A stretch of 64,000 nucleotides of DNA from Leptasterias polaris (GCA_037783415.1 JAZGTN010000009.1:13702001-13766000); one strand, 5' to 3'. Positions 1-12,084 are shown, counted from the first letter of the stretch. Notes: a model not told the origin generated them from the letters alone. Numbers and translations: made by a program.

Positions 1-3000
1 GTACTGGCATCAATTTGATAACAAGGAAATCTTTCAAAATTGATTACAAATCATCCCTTATCAGTACAAATCATTCACCGTGCCTTTATTAGTTCTATGG
101 TTGTACAAATCAATATTGTATAGTGGAGTTACATATTTCCCAAACCCTACGTTACCCATCAACCTAACATTGCAATGAAAATGCACATACTTAAGGGAAT
201 CACTGTACAGTACAAGATAAAAGTGTGAACGAACTTTTGTCCTAATCGTTGTCTTCCATCAAGCATAAAGTGCATTTGGTGTTGAGCACAAAGATGGATG
301 CCCCAGTCTGACGGTCATCATCATGTCGACCTTCACACTGTCATCCCCCCCCCCCTTAAACCCACCAATCATCCAAACTCTCATCCTTCTCATCGCTCCC
401 TATACATTTTCTCACAGACACACACCACTCTGTCTAGCGTGCTATCTTCACCCGTGGTATCTCCATTCGCTCAAAGGAAGAAAAAATCTTCATGGCCTCG
501 GCTTCATTCATTATGCGCGGACCGCGGCACGGCCGAGGAATCTTTTTCAAGCTCGCCGTCCTATCACCTGTTCTTGAGCACAGCATAATACCCAGGCCAG
601 AGCGAGCGTCGCCAGCCGAGAGCTACCCGATCAATGAAGCTCTCTCCCCATACCAAACTTAATCACAGAAACCACCTGCCGTTACTCTCTCCCAGTCGTT
701 CGTGTGTCTATATGATAATATTATACACACGGTGATAGACCTTCATCCATAGAGTCAATGGTATAAGATTGCGATTAACTCTGTTGATTTTTCTGTGTCT
801 GCTAGAAGTCACTGAGCAGTAATACTTCATGCTTTTTAATACAAGGGCAAACTGAAGCGGAATGTTTGTTATTTCGATGGCTGTAATATTTAACACTTTA
901 CCTTCGAGGCAAAAGCTAATATTGATGTGTGTTCTCTGCATCAGTAATAACTAATATCAAACTAGCTTCAATATATTTTCTAAATTAACGACAAGGGTCA
1001 CTTGGATTCAATGGCAATAGCTCTTTTACAACAACCCAGTAGTAAATAAATGAACTGTAAAAGAAGAAGACATTAGAAGATCTGTGTTGAAATTTAAGTC
1101 TTTTTAGTGCATTTATTTTTCTCGTCTGTCGGTGTTCCTTTTAAATGCACGTAACCATTTCATTGGATGAATTCCAATTGTCAAATAATAAACCACAATT
1201 CCAATTGTTTCTAAAGGTGCAACCGTTTCAGATTATATCTTAAGCTACGGTAGTTAAACTAATATTAAGCAATTTGTTTTTTTTTATCTGGGAAATGTCT
1301 TTTCAGAATTTGTTTGTACCGACTTGACGTTTTGATAACTATTATTTGGGTGTCTTCAAAAGTTCCTTCCCCTCGAATAAAAAACATATACCATTGAATT
1401 GTAAGTGCACTGTTTGGTTTGGATAAACTCGTCTGTATACACCCAAACCACTAAACATGGCATTCCTGTGTACACGGTACACCATACCTCAACAAGGCTA
1501 ACTCAAAATAAGTTACAAAATCGAATCTGCTTCTGTATTTTCGATGGATAGAATCCATTTGACGAATTTTTGATGTAACATGAGCCATTGAATTGTTTTG
1601 GTAGAGGAGGGGACCACGAAGGGGCGTGAGACAGGGTCGACCTAATCCTAAATGCCAACATAAGACAACTCAGCCCACTCAAATATGAGAGCTCCACTGT
1701 GTTACACTTGTAATTAGACTTAAGGCCACAACCCTGTCCACCCCATTAGATCAAGCCAACCCATGGCTAGAGCCCTTCAGTGCCACGCGCCAGCAGCCCC
1801 TCCAAGTCAACCGGAAGCTTCAGGCGAACGCGATAGGCATCAAGGAAGGTTACATTTTGCCGGAACGGAAATCTGTTAATTCGATAGAAGAAATACGGAC
1901 TTCCTGCTCAAAACCACTAAAAATGCAGGCTACTGTCGAGTTCGACTTCGTTGTGCACTGCCGACTTAGCTCGTGCCCCTCAATAATCTGGAAGTTATAG
2001 ATTTGAGGCTCGTTTTGTGTGTGTTTATTCAGTATCGAAGTGTGACTTGCATTATTTCGGAGGATGCGGGTGTACACATGTGGCAAATTCTGAGCGTGCA
2101 CTTTGTTTTTTGGTTTGTGTAGGCTTCACTTCTTCATCACGTGTGACCAAGTTGAGGAAGTCCGCGCCATATAACAAGGCAAAGAAAACAGGGACCGTGG
2201 GATGTTAAAAAGATGTAATAATTATTGCATGGCAAGGAAAAGGCAATAGCTTGTAATCAGTGAAGTTCATGTAAAACTTGATTTGTCTGTGTTTTATCTG
2301 AAACGTATTCAGCTTCTTCTTATTTTTTCGCAGGTCGTTTTTTTATAGATTTTTTTTAATATAATTTCTTTTGGACTGAATGGCTTTTAGATCTAAATGC
2401 ACTACCGTATTCCCGAAACCAGATCAATGTGTAAAAAACACCAAAACAACAACAACATTAAAATATAAAAACAAACAAACAAACACAACAAGCCAACATT
2501 AAAATTGTTTTCGAAAATGTTGCCGTTGCAGACCACCGTCTTACTAATTGTTTCGTCTTTCCATTCACAAACAAAAGTAGTTTGTTTCTTTTACTATACA
2601 TGTGAAATGTCTAAAAGATTCATTAAAAAACTCAACGAGGTGCCGGCACTGGCAGGTTTCGAAATAGAAATAAGGTAGACCCTTTTTTTTTTTTTTTTTT
2701 TTTTTTACTTTTGTATTTGTTTATTTGTTATGAAGGGGAAAATGAGAAGACTAGTTGAAAGTCATTATATTTTATTGGTCCCCTTCGAATTGAAAGCTCT
2801 TATCGGAGCTCAATAACAGATAGCTAATGTTATCATGATCCGCCAGAACGAAAACAACAGAGTGAGAAGAAAAAAAGAATGTTCTAAAAACGAGGGCAAG
2901 AAAACAAGTCCCATGTCTTGTAAAAGTCTCGTTCCAAAGGGAACACTTTCGATTAACTCCGACCGAGCTTTATGTGTTTAGCATCCCGGCAGGAACACGT

Positions 3001-3136
3001 TAATTAAAGTCCCAAATTGACGCAATCTTCCAGGCTCGAAATCTAGAGCTTGCACGGATTTGGGGAGATTAGGGGATTAACAAACAAGGTAATAATCTGG
3101 TTTAGAGAGGAGATTTCAAGAGGGGGTGATATTGAA

Positions 3137-3155
3137 GGGGGGGGGGGGGGGGGGG
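3137..3155 (+). repeat. Poly-G tract (19 G)
   Basis: An uninterrupted run of 19 G on the + strand, one of about a dozen G or C homopolymers of 11-21 nt in the window. Seen directly. Runs of this length can form G-quadruplexes and are often mis-sized by sequencing. Confidence 0.95.
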
Positions 3156-3503
3156 TGTGAAGTTACGTTGCAGATTTCTGTGTTATCAATCATTCAGCGA
3201 GAGAGCAGCTGTGTACACCCAATGAATTGTGGATTAGCATGTGACACATGTAATAGCTCAACCGAGTTCTTGATGTCTGGGGACTTGGTCTCAAACTTGT
3301 TGGAACTTAAAAAAAAGAGAGAAACAAATAATATGATAAATAATTAATGCTCTTTAGTGAACTATAACTTATAAGCATGCCTGTGGGGCCAACTCCGACG
3401 ACGTTTTTTCGGATGTCTCCAGCTTTCTCGTTCATTATCGAACACTTTGGTGTTTCGTAACCTGACTTTCAATGTTACGAGACGGACTTTATAGGGTGGG
3501 AAC

Positions 3504-3835
3504 AACATTGGTAATTGTCAAAGACCAGTATCCACACTTGATGTGACCCAACATACATGAAATAACAGACCTGTGAAAGTTTAAGCTAAATCCGTCTTCG
3601 GAGTCATGAGAAAATGGTGAAAAACCCCACTATATGTTTTCAGTGTTTTCAAACATCGGATTTTATCACCAGTGATTGACTAAGTGTTTAACTCATTTCC
3701 TAAAAACTATAGCATTTCAAGCAAAACTATTTCAAGGGAAGTTTTCCACCATGACCATCTTTATATCATGTAAGTTATGTGCAAATCTGTGAGCACTTAT
3801 ATGTTCAACCTGACCAATGTTGTACACCCCCTTTA
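3504..3835 (+). repeat. Dispersed repeat family A, copy 1
   Basis: About 330 bp that recurs at 17590-17922 (same strand) and 37676-38033 (opposite strand). All copies begin with a CATTGGTAATTG(T/C)CAAAGAC-like end, share a middle reading TTCCACCATGACCATCTTTA, and end near TGTTGTACAC. No coding capacity is seen. It is probably a non-autonomous transposable element; the class is unknown. Confidence 0.8.
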
Positions 3836-3940
3836 AATAAAATATTTTCTTGTCAACATGTTAGAGAAGTTTTGTAAAGTTTTGTAAACATAAATATTCA
3901 TAGATCAAAGTTTTAAAAAGAAGAGAAAACAAGAAACAAA

Positions 3941-3941
<1 letters not shown>

Positions 3942-3973
<32 letters not shown>

Positions 3974-3981
3974 AAACAACA
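3942..3981 (+). repeat. AAC microsatellite
   Basis: About 12 consecutive AAC units with minor interruptions, seen directly. Similar AAC arrays lie at 8988-9018 and 15141-15210. Confidence 0.95.
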
Positions 3982-4299
3982 ATACATGATTATAAATATA
4001 TTTTATTTCGCTTCTATTTGCTCTGATTCGGGGCTGTCGACTATACGCATAGTGTACTTGTCTTGAAATGTGCAACTTCTGATGATCAGAGTATTTTTAA
4101 GGCTGATTAGGCTATTATAGGCTATACTTCTGATGTACATCATTTCAAAGTAACTCTCAAAACTCAGCCTTTCAAGATGTATTTCTTAAATTCATAGTTT
4201 GTTGCTTTCCATTGTTAATTATTGTGTTTTTTTCTTCTAACTGTTATTTTGCTTTCTATTCATTGGTTATTTATGTAGGCCTACTTTCATTTTTTGTTT

Positions 4300-4381
4300 A
4301 CATTGTCTCTGCTTCTTTGCGCCTTGAACATCTTTTAGATTGATTTGGCGCGTTACAAATGCCTATTATTATTATTATTAT
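4300..4381 (+). repeat. SINE 3' tail fragment
   Basis: Contains GCGCCTTGAACAT, then GGCGCGTTACAAATG, then an ATT array. This is the same layout as the 3' end of the fuller tRNA-derived SINE at 60877-61287 (GCGCCTTGAG, GTGCGCTATATAA, ATT array). No tRNA-like head is seen upstream, so this is a 5'-truncated copy or an unrelated element sharing the tail. Confidence 0.6.
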
Positions 4382-4549
4382 ACTCCTTTGATCCTCCTCG
4401 AGGAAAAATACCAATTTATAACCGGTATTGTACATCCTACACAACCAGAACAATCACAAACATTGATTTAAGCCCAGAGTGATTGATGTCTTAATGTTGT
4501 TGGTGTTAAGTTTTAGATCTGGTTTCATTTTAATGCGTTGTTCAACTTC

Positions 4550-4755
4550 AGCGGGCGTTACCGAGAGCCCTCGTGGGTATTCTCTCGGGGGAGGTTTTTG
4601 GTGTTTCACGGTGTGACACAGATGTGTCGGGGTTGGATGACCGAGAAATCTGAGTGATATCATGACCCGCGCCACCGGGTGAAACTGCCTTGGTCACCCC
4701 ACAGCGCCGGGGTCGTTCACGCATGGTCACGAGGGAAAGTGGTTCGAGATGCATT
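4550..4755. other. GC-rich patch of unknown nature
   Basis: About 200 bp that is clearly more GC-rich than its AT-rich surroundings. It has a 7-bp stem (CCGAGAG at 4561-4567 with CTCTCGG at 4582-4588). Neither strand matched an snRNA, 5S rRNA or tRNA that I know. Two overlapping minus-strand ORFs of 68 and 73 codons cover it, but neither resembles a known family. It could be a conserved regulatory element or decayed repeat. Confidence 0.3.
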
Positions 4756-5517
4756 TAATGCTTGTCAACAAATTGGCTTACATATACATACACGAAATGC
4801 ATGAATACATTATGTGAATGGTTGTCTAATTACTTGAAATAAATTGATTTGTTTTAAATATGGAAGTTCATTGATAATAATGCTCATACCAGTACCAGTA
4901 ATCGAAATAATGGCAGTCTGAAATGTGTATTAGCAAAGTCAAGGAAATAGCTTCTGAAGACCCTGCACTTCATCGTCACTATTTCCAATGACCGTGCACT
5001 AAAACGTCCTGACAAAAGATGAACTGTTGGTCTCTGTTTTTTTCTGGGAAAACACATTTCACACACCAGCAATTTAACAGGTGTCCCTTGCTTATTCTAA
5101 GCGTGGTTGCGAAGTTTTACAAGTTGTACCTCGTGTGGAAAAATGGACGACAAATGTTAAAATTTGTCCAGGTCCAGACCTACGACAACATTGTTTGGAA
5201 CCTTCTAAAAACACCTTTGTTTTTTAAAACAGGGGGATATGGATTAAATTCATCTTTCTTATAATTCAAATTAGAAAGACAAAATACTAATGGGAGGCTC
5301 ATAAAATACAAAGTGAAGCACTTTTGTAGAGCAGCAGGTTTTCGGATGCCTTCCAACGCTTTAAACGCTAATTTTCTCATAAATTTCCAGACATATTATT
5401 CTTTTTTTCTCTCTATCATTTTCCCCCGTAACTAAATAAAAATATATTTTCAGGTTCTTGGAAGGGACAAGGGTTCGGTAAAAATGGCTTATATAATGTT
5501 TGTCCCCCAAACATTCG

Positions 5518-5556
5518 AATCTGAGAATCGACTCAACATGAATTGATTCTCAGATT
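5518..5556. repeat. Small perfect hairpin
   Basis: AATCTGAGAATC at 5518-5529 is matched by its reverse complement at 5545-5556, with a 15-nt loop. The arm resembles the ATCTGAGAAACG hairpin inside repeat family C, so it may be a relic of such an element. Confidence 0.6.
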
Positions 5557-6064
5557 TCTGAGGGTTGACTGAACATTCAAATTTCCGTGGTGTCCTTCCG
5601 CGAATGCTACGGCCAGTGATGCAGTCGGTACCCGCTATCACCTCGCCAAACGTGGATGTATTAGACGTTTTTGATTAAAAATACAGTGACAGTTATTAGC
5701 TGTTTTCTCAACAAGTAGACACTGTATTCATTTGAAACTTTCACAGGTGACTTTTTTTGCATCTGTCTTGATGGTTGTGCCTGTAAATCAGCATTACGTT
5801 GACAACAAAGCAGTCTAGGGACCATACCTTTAAGGTGCTAGTGTAAAGAAACTGGGCCACACACGATTCTTACATTACAGGGTAATTTGTTATTGCCCTT
5901 CGGCTGCTAATTTGTATTCATTAAAAATGTCTGACAACTGAAGGGAAGCAACCCCTGGGTTTATTGCTACAACTGCAGCAAATTATGCATACCGTTTGCG
6001 CAAAATAAAACAAAACAAAAATGTCCGTTGGAACAAAAATCGACGACAGGGTGCCGCACAACAG

Positions 6065-6104
6065 AGGTCATGACCTCCGTGACGTCATGACCTCCGTGAC
6101 GTCA
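6065..6104. promoter_or_regulatory. Palindromic nuclear-receptor-like site plus two CRE motifs
   Basis: AGGTCATGACCT at 6065-6076 is a perfect palindrome of two AGGTCA half-sites with zero spacing, the classic palindromic thyroid/retinoid-type response element. It is followed by two TGACGTCA palindromes (6080-6087 and 6097-6104), the consensus CREB/ATF site. The second half is a 17-bp tandem duplication (unit TCATGACCTCCGTGACG). The cluster is about 1.15 kb upstream of the PNT exon. The motifs are seen directly; that they act on erg is inference. Confidence 0.4.
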
Positions 6105-7254
6105 CAAGCCCAGATGGTATCTACATTAATAATATGTGGTGAATCCGTGTAGTACTTTTCCTTCCCTAAACAGGAAGGGTACGCATCCGTTATCTTAGTT
6201 CAACACAAACATGCAGTTTTTTTTTGTTTTTTTTTATTATTGTACTTTTTTATCTTGTATCTGGGTTTGACACTGGCTATCATGTGGTAAGAATGTCAAG
6301 TCACATCACATGCCCATAGTGCATATTGTAACGTGGTTCACTAAAACTAAAATTATAATTGACAATCAGTTTCCTGGTTGGTGGAATAGAAAGACAATCG
6401 ACGCATTGAAACAATCACATATTTTTTTAATTATAATAAACAGATAATATTGTGCCACAACTTGGACATCCACTCAATCCGTCTTCTTTCCTCGAAAATT
6501 ATCATCAAAGATATTTCCATACTAACATTAATAATCCGAAAGAAGAAAGAAAAACGTTTTAATTTTTCTCTTGTTAGAAAGAGGGATCACCGCGAACACT
6601 TTCTGTCTATCTCAATACATTTATTGTCAGATGTGGTTACCTAATTATAAAACAATCCATGTAAAAGAATAGAACGCTATAGTTGAAAAAAGATTCTTTT
6701 TAGCTTGACGATACGAAATGATGTAACATTAAACCAGACAATTTCTAGTTTCATTTTCATGTTCATAACGACTCGACCCTTTCGATATAGTTCACGTAGG
6801 AAAAATAGAAACATAATTTTCGTGCGAAACGGATATAGATTAGGGTATGGACTTCGTGACAACCACGGTTAGTCGGTACAGCGCCCTCTATTTAAAAATA
6901 TAATTGGTGCACCACTTGCCACATGTGTCACACGGGAAATTACGAAGTCTACATGGGGGTAAGGGTAGGCTGGGTAAAGGAAGGGATATGGAGGAATGAC
7001 AGCGACCCAAAGGATATATTGAATTATTTTTGACACTCTATGATATTTGTTTTCGGTAGCATAGGCTATATAGTTTATGTTGTACAGACCAAATTTAACA
7101 TTCGAATCTCACTGGATTCGAACCAAGAACCCAAAAAATTACCACAAACCTGAATGTGTTCCTGTTCTTCATCATCAGCAATCGAAACACAGGATTCGAA
7201 CCCGGAACCTTAGAAATGAAAACTAACTTCTCTCCATCTCTCTCTACCATACAG

Positions 7255-7455
7255 ACCCCAACACATGGTCCACAGACCATGTGCAGCAGTGGGTGCAGTG
7301 GACGGTCAGCGAGTACTCCCTCCAGGAAGTCATGGTGAACAGGTTCGACCTCGACGGCAAACAGTTGTGCAAGATGACGAGGGACGACTTCACACGGTTG
7401 ACTAGCTCCTACAATGCTGACGTCTTGCTCTCTCACCTCAACTTCCTCAGACAAG
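7255..7455 (+). CDS. erg: erg exon encoding the Pointed (PNT/SAM) domain
   Basis: This exon encodes 66 complete residues of the Pointed domain of an ERG/FLI1-type ETS transcription factor. PNT domains are five-helix SAM folds that mediate protein-protein contacts in the nucleus. The translation begins PNTWSTDHVQQWVQW, continues with LDGKQLCKMTRDDFTRLT and ends SYNADVLLSHLNFLRQ. These match the ERG/FLI1 hallmarks WSTDHVxQW, DGKxLCKMTxDDFxRLT and SYNADxLLSHLxxLR. The acceptor is a pyrimidine-rich tract ending ACAG (AG 7253-7254); the donor is CAAG|GTCAGA after 7455, a weaker GTCAGA site. The exon starts with AC of a split codon (phase 1). If the previous exon ends in G, that codon is Asp, as in the vertebrate ADPTLW segment. 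The loop before DGK appears about one residue shorter than in vertebrates. ERG rather than another ETS class is nearly certain; invertebrates usually have one ERG/FLI1 gene. Confidence 0.93.
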
Positions 7456-8339
7456 GTCAGAGTTCAAAAACTTCAGTTAAACCATCTCTCTGCGTGCGTT
7501 TTTTAAATAACTTTCTCAAAGGTCAAAGGGTCACTAACCCCGAGCTGAGTCCGAGGGACCAAGACCACTCGACCCCAAATGAGCCAGAAAGACATTACTG
7601 AGCTTGATTCATTGCACGTATGATGTCATGCTGGCCCTGGATTGGGTAGGTAGGTTGCCCTGGGACTTCAGAATAACCATTTTCTAAGAAACCCAAACCA
7701 TACACCCCGACAAACAAACACCTTTAGTAATCAACTAAGTCTTGCGCCAGCTCTTTAACCTATCAATAGCAATTCATTCTGTCCATGATGTTGTCATCTT
7801 CGTCATGTCCTCTGTGGGAACTGAAATGATTGATTACGGGAATACGGTAGATTGGAATAGCGCCCTCTACCGCTAGTAAAAGCCCACGAACTTGATGACC
7901 CGTTTTCCCACAGTTGGTCAATTTCAACGTACCACCACCACCTACACAGTAAAATAAAAAGATAACAAATGATGATAATAAACCAAAAAAATACATAAAT
8001 AAATAAGTAAATGCACAAATAAATACAGGCATCAAAATTAGGAAACATTATTAACAAATAAATATAAAATCATATAACAAAAACAGGTAAAGAAGTAATA
8101 AAGCTATCGGATATTGCATTATTTGTTTCTGGCTTGCCTTTCACTTTATTTTTTAGAGCTGTCAATTCTTGTCTCTCTTTCTATTCTCACCCATTCTATA
8201 ACTACTTACAATTTTCGAGTGAAACTAAGTCTTAATACCGAGGTTCAGTGTCATTGGCGGTTATTGCAATTGAATTATTGTTATTATTATTTTTTTCAAA
8301 ATGCAACGAAATAAACATAACTGACATTTGAAAGTTATA

Positions 8340-8567
8340 TTGGAGAACTGAAACCATTCTCTTTACGATAAGTGATCTGGCTTCTTTTACATGCATTACA
8401 CAACACGCGAGACATCCCAACCGAAGGACAAAGCAGTGATTGTTAGGTATAATCTTGCTTAAGAACGTGTCACGACCGGGATTCGAATCCACACTCTGCT
8501 GATCAGAAACACCAGCGGTTGAGTCCGGTGATAACATTATCAGCTAGTGCACTATACGCCACATACC
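8340..8567 (-). repeat. tRNA-Leu-like SINE, minus strand
   Basis: Read on the minus strand, this copy carries the anticodon-arm region (GACTCAACCGCTGGTGTTTC), GATCAGCAGAGTGTGG and a B-box-like GATTCGAATCC. It then has a body segment (GTCCTTCGG, ATGTAAAAGAAGCCAG, CTTATCG) that parallels the body of the + strand copy at 60877-61287. Its A-box half has diverged. It marks an old retroposed insertion in the intron. Confidence 0.75.
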
Positions 8568-8987
8568 GCTTGTAATATCCTCTATGCTTCAACACTACTA
8601 CTGTTTGTTATGTATGTTATTATGCTTCAACGAACATGTGAGAGTTAGCAACATGAAAACATCCAAGTAACAAGTTAGAATATTGTCCGTTTCATTTTAC
8701 TATGCGTCCTTATACCTAAAGTACTTGTCAGATCATTACACCGCTGTCGTTCCAGAACGTGTCATTTTTTCTCTTGAAGCTATTGGTTGTTTTCACATTA
8801 ACAATATCCTCGTGAAGAATATTGCACTAATCATCAACCCACTGGGAGAAGCAGTCTTGTCAAGTTGAATAGAAATAAAAACCACTAAAAAGGGAGACTC
8901 TATGCAAAAGAATCTAATCTAGTAAATGGCCCTTTCTTTTCTTTCTTTTTTTTCTCTTGCTTTGAAGCTATACAGCTTCATTTATTC

Positions 8988-9018
<31 letters not shown>
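8988..9018 (+). repeat. AAC microsatellite
   Basis: About ten consecutive AAC/ACA units ending at a single AGC interruption. Seen directly. Confidence 0.95.
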
Positions 9019-9092
9019 GCAAACAATCAATTATACATCAATTCCACATAATAAAGGTCCACATAGCTATTATATAGAAATGGCACCTTTTA

Positions 9093-9252
9093 TAGACCTT
9101 ATGCATTGACGTCACCAAGCCGCCATCTTAGAGGTAAACTGATGATGAAACAATGGAAACGCGCTGATTTGTACGCGCGGCGCACAAGACTGGCCAATGA
9201 GCATCTTCCTTTTGACCTCTAGGTGAGGGCGCCCTACTCAAATGACGTCATA
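9093..9252. mobile_element. MITE-like element F, copy 1 (right end truncated)
   Basis: About 160 bp nearly identical to 26938-27110; I count four substitutions over about 158 aligned bases. It starts TAGACCTTATGCATTGACGT after a TA and contains GCCGCCATCTTAG, GAGGGCGCCC and a terminal TGACGTCATAT. The complete copy shows that the ends are inverted repeats. This one lacks the final GCATAAGGTCTA. The high identity implies recent activity. TA-flanked GACC termini suggest a Tc1/mariner-type DNA transposon derivative (inference). Confidence 0.85.
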
Positions 9253-9503
9253 TATTTGTTTATCACTCTCACTTTCTCTTTTCCCTTCTTTTCCAATTTT
9301 GACCATGACTTGCGTAGGAATTCACCGGAATGCCTAGGCATGCACTTCGACATGTTCTGAAGACGATCAAATCTATCACAATTAAACTCTCTGTCACCTT
9401 GCATTCTTTCCTCCATTCATACCCCCCAAGTATAGTTACCTCTAGTCTGCTCGGTTTAATCAAACACGTCTTAGTGAAACAGCAAAAAATCCACAACTTA
9501 TTT

Positions 9504-9895
9504 TAAAGGGAAGGTAAGTTTGGTACTGACTCTTACAATTGATGGGAGCACAAACTTATTGGTTTGAAATACATCAGCTTCCGATAGTATAAAGCATTTT
9601 GAGAATCATATCGCCTTCAAGTTATGTTGTTATGGAAAAACATAGCGGTTTTTTATGCCCCCAAAAAGTAATCTGAGAAACGTTACTGTCACATACGTTT
9701 CTCATAATAATTGTGTTTTTCTGCATGGGGTTATTCTTCCTGTGTGAACATATTCACTCCGGATCTTTGGCAATATCTCAAAAACGCGACCATCTTTAGA
9801 AATTAAATGTTCAAAGGTTAGTTTTATTGTATATTATATCAACATTTATATAGGATTAAAACAATCGAACTGTTCTAAAAACCAAAGGGTTTACA
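9504..9895 (+). repeat. Dispersed repeat family C, copy 1
   Basis: About 390 bp related to 32555-32959 and 48967-49326. Shared blocks are TAAAGGGAAGGTA at the start, GATAGTATAAAGCATTTTGA, an internal hairpin (ATCTGAGAAACGT with ACGTTTCTCA, 9671-9704), TATCTCAAAAACGCGACCA and a 3' block ending near CAAAGG. No protein is encoded. Probably a non-autonomous DNA transposon. Confidence 0.8.
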
Positions 9896-10109
9896 TATCA
9901 GTCCTTCACCGGGAATGTACAGTGAATGACCAAGTTTCACCCACCCACACAACGCCCATTTAATTATTTTTTAAAGAAACACAGAAGATTTTATGTTGAC
10001 CTTTTTTCCAAGTGAAATCAACTCCATGTGTTGGAAGGATGTGTAGGTTTCAAAACTCACCAAACAAGATAGCATCAACTCACGTGCACCCGGTGTATGC
10101 AAAAAAAAT

Positions 10110-10165
10110 GGGGGGGGGGGGGGGGGTTACAGAAAGGGGACCTAGGTGTTACCCCCCCCCCCCCT
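10110..10165. repeat. G17 / C14 palindromic homopolymer pair
   Basis: G17 at 10110-10126 is followed 25 nt later by C14 at 10152-10165. The inner flanks also pair (GTTA next to the G run, TTAC beside the C run is roughly complementary in the hairpin). Either strand can fold into a very stable G:C stem or a quadruplex. Seen directly; any role is unknown. Confidence 0.85.
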
Positions 10166-11732
10166 TTCATACAGTCGCTCTCATGTTGCACCAAATATTG
10201 GTCTTAACTCGTTGATTGGCCAAAAGGAAATCGCGCAGTTTGTCAATTAACCTCAAACGGAAACTGCGCTGCGCTACCTTGTGCATCAGATAAGGCACGG
10301 CAGTCCCTCAATATTCCACATACACACCAGTGGATGGAATCGGGGCATTGCGGTGCACGTCTAGCGAGAGATATTGTGCAGCGATGTTGAGTGGAGGGGG
10401 GGGGGGGGGCTGAGATTTGATGGGTCGCGAAAAACAGGTTAGATTTTTTGATTGATCGCTAGCCGATACTTGATTGAGCAGTGTGTGTTAAAAACAAAGA
10501 TCGTTGCTTGTGTGAAAACATTGGCTACGTAACTGAAGATGACAGAAGCTTGTACCCGTTTACGGGACAGGAACAAAAAAGAAATTGCTTTATAACAGAG
10601 TAAGACTAAGAGATAGCGAGATAGCGCTAGTTTTAACAACCGCATTTAAAAAAAATCTATTACCTAACTGATTAAAATTGAAGATAACTGAATATCCAGT
10701 TTGTGTCAAAATGAACGATAACTTCCGCATCTCCTGGGGACGAACTCCTATATGGCTCCTTTCGAAAACACGACTTGAGATTATGGGCTCCGGCTTGGGC
10801 TCCGTCCGCTTGTTTAAAACCCAATACCGAAAGAGCGCCTTTCCAAAATAACTGACGAAGCCTGAGCCTGAAACAAAACTGTTGCCCAGATTTCGAAAAT
10901 GGCCTTTGTTGCATTCTCGGATAACTACTGTTCGCTCATTGATTTAAAGAAAGCCTTTTGAGGAATACGAAAGTCAAGCTCGACACCTTCAGGCTTTCTC
11001 TGATTATGCATAAAGCGACCGAGTGCCCAATCACCCTCCGTTATTTTCCTACTTTGTACCAAAGGGTATTTGGGTTCAAACTTAACACTATAACGATGTC
11101 CTTATTTTTGTTCACTCTGTTTTTCTCCTCGTGGGATTTATAATAATATTTGTAACAATATAAAGGGTGGCAATGTATAATCACGACCAGCCACGTTGGT
11201 TAATTCTCTCCAATCCAAGTCAATGCACTCTAAAAAGTTCCCAAGTCATAATTAACCCGGTTCTGTGCCCGTGGGGGCCTGAACCAAGTTCTGGGTCAGT
11301 GATGAGCCGGAATCTGGGTGCAAAATTACCCAGAAAATATGGGTCAAATTTATGACGAAGTATCTGAGCTAAAATCAAAAAATTTCAACTAATTCCGGGT
11401 CAGCCTGACCCACAGGATCCGTCTCCATGGGAGCCAGATCCAGGTCAATCGGACGCGGGATAGGTTAGAATGTGCAATAAAACTGAGGCTGTGAGTGAAA
11501 CAAAAATATATCCCCTCTTGAGTATAATGAACATCAGCAATCATTGTTGCTGTTGCAGACAGGGTACACGACAGAGATTGTGGTATAATGGTTAAGTCCC
11601 CTTTACAAATAATTATTTGTATTAAAACTAGACTGACGCCTTTGAGAATAAATGATACGCTGTGATGTGGCGAGTCGGGAGTCTGCAGTCGGAGGTTTTG
11701 AGAATGCCAGCCCCTTTTTTCTTCTTCTTTCT

Positions 11733-11753
11733 CCCCCCCCCCCCCCCCCCCCC
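11733..11753 (-). repeat. Poly-C tract (21 C)
   Basis: Longest G/C homopolymer in the window, preceded by a CTT-rich pyrimidine stretch and followed by T5. Seen directly. Confidence 0.95.
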
Positions 11754-12084
11754 TTTTTATTGCAGGTAGGCTATACTTGTTTGCTTGGCTTTTAACCTTT
11801 CGAGACTTAACGAGTTTGGCTTTCCGACAATTTCAACTCCTAGCCTTTTGTTGGCCGTCTCGAATTCAGACAAACCTCAGCTCTCATGTCGTGTGATTTC
11901 CTCAGCTAACAAGCCCCTTCCTCCACGTGTAAATTGCCGGTCGGTTGTGTCGAAACTGCGGTTCTTCTAGTATTGGGAGCAAGGTCACTGGGATGGGTTG
12001 GGAGTTGATGACTGCATGGCTGATTCCGAACGTTGAGGGAATATTTGAGGGCTGGCGGTTAGAGCTGTGTTTTGAGTAAATTGC

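Larger units (their letters stand above)
1..7254 (+). other. erg: Non-coding 5' sequence, probably an upstream erg intron (partial)
   Basis: No exon is recognised here. The PNT exon that follows starts with two bases of a split codon, so this is the 3' part of an intron. It holds a C11 run at 345-355, a long T run at about 2683-2706, a G19 run at 3137-3155, a dispersed repeat (3504-3835), an AAC microsatellite (3942-3981), a SINE 3' tail (about 4300-4381), a GC-rich patch (4550-4755), a small hairpin (5518-5556) and a palindromic hormone-receptor/CRE-like cluster (6065-6104). The ORFs here are short and low-complexity. I looked for the segment that precedes the PNT domain in vertebrate ERG and did not find it. 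Confidence 0.6.

Noticed and set aside
7095..7454. 119-codon minus-strand ORF
   Set aside because: It is the antisense of the PNT exon, which has a clear protein match and splice sites on the + strand.
11575..11615. tRNA-like A box (GTGGTATAATGGTTAAG)
   Set aside because: No matching anticodon arm or B box follows; too little to call a tRNA or SINE.
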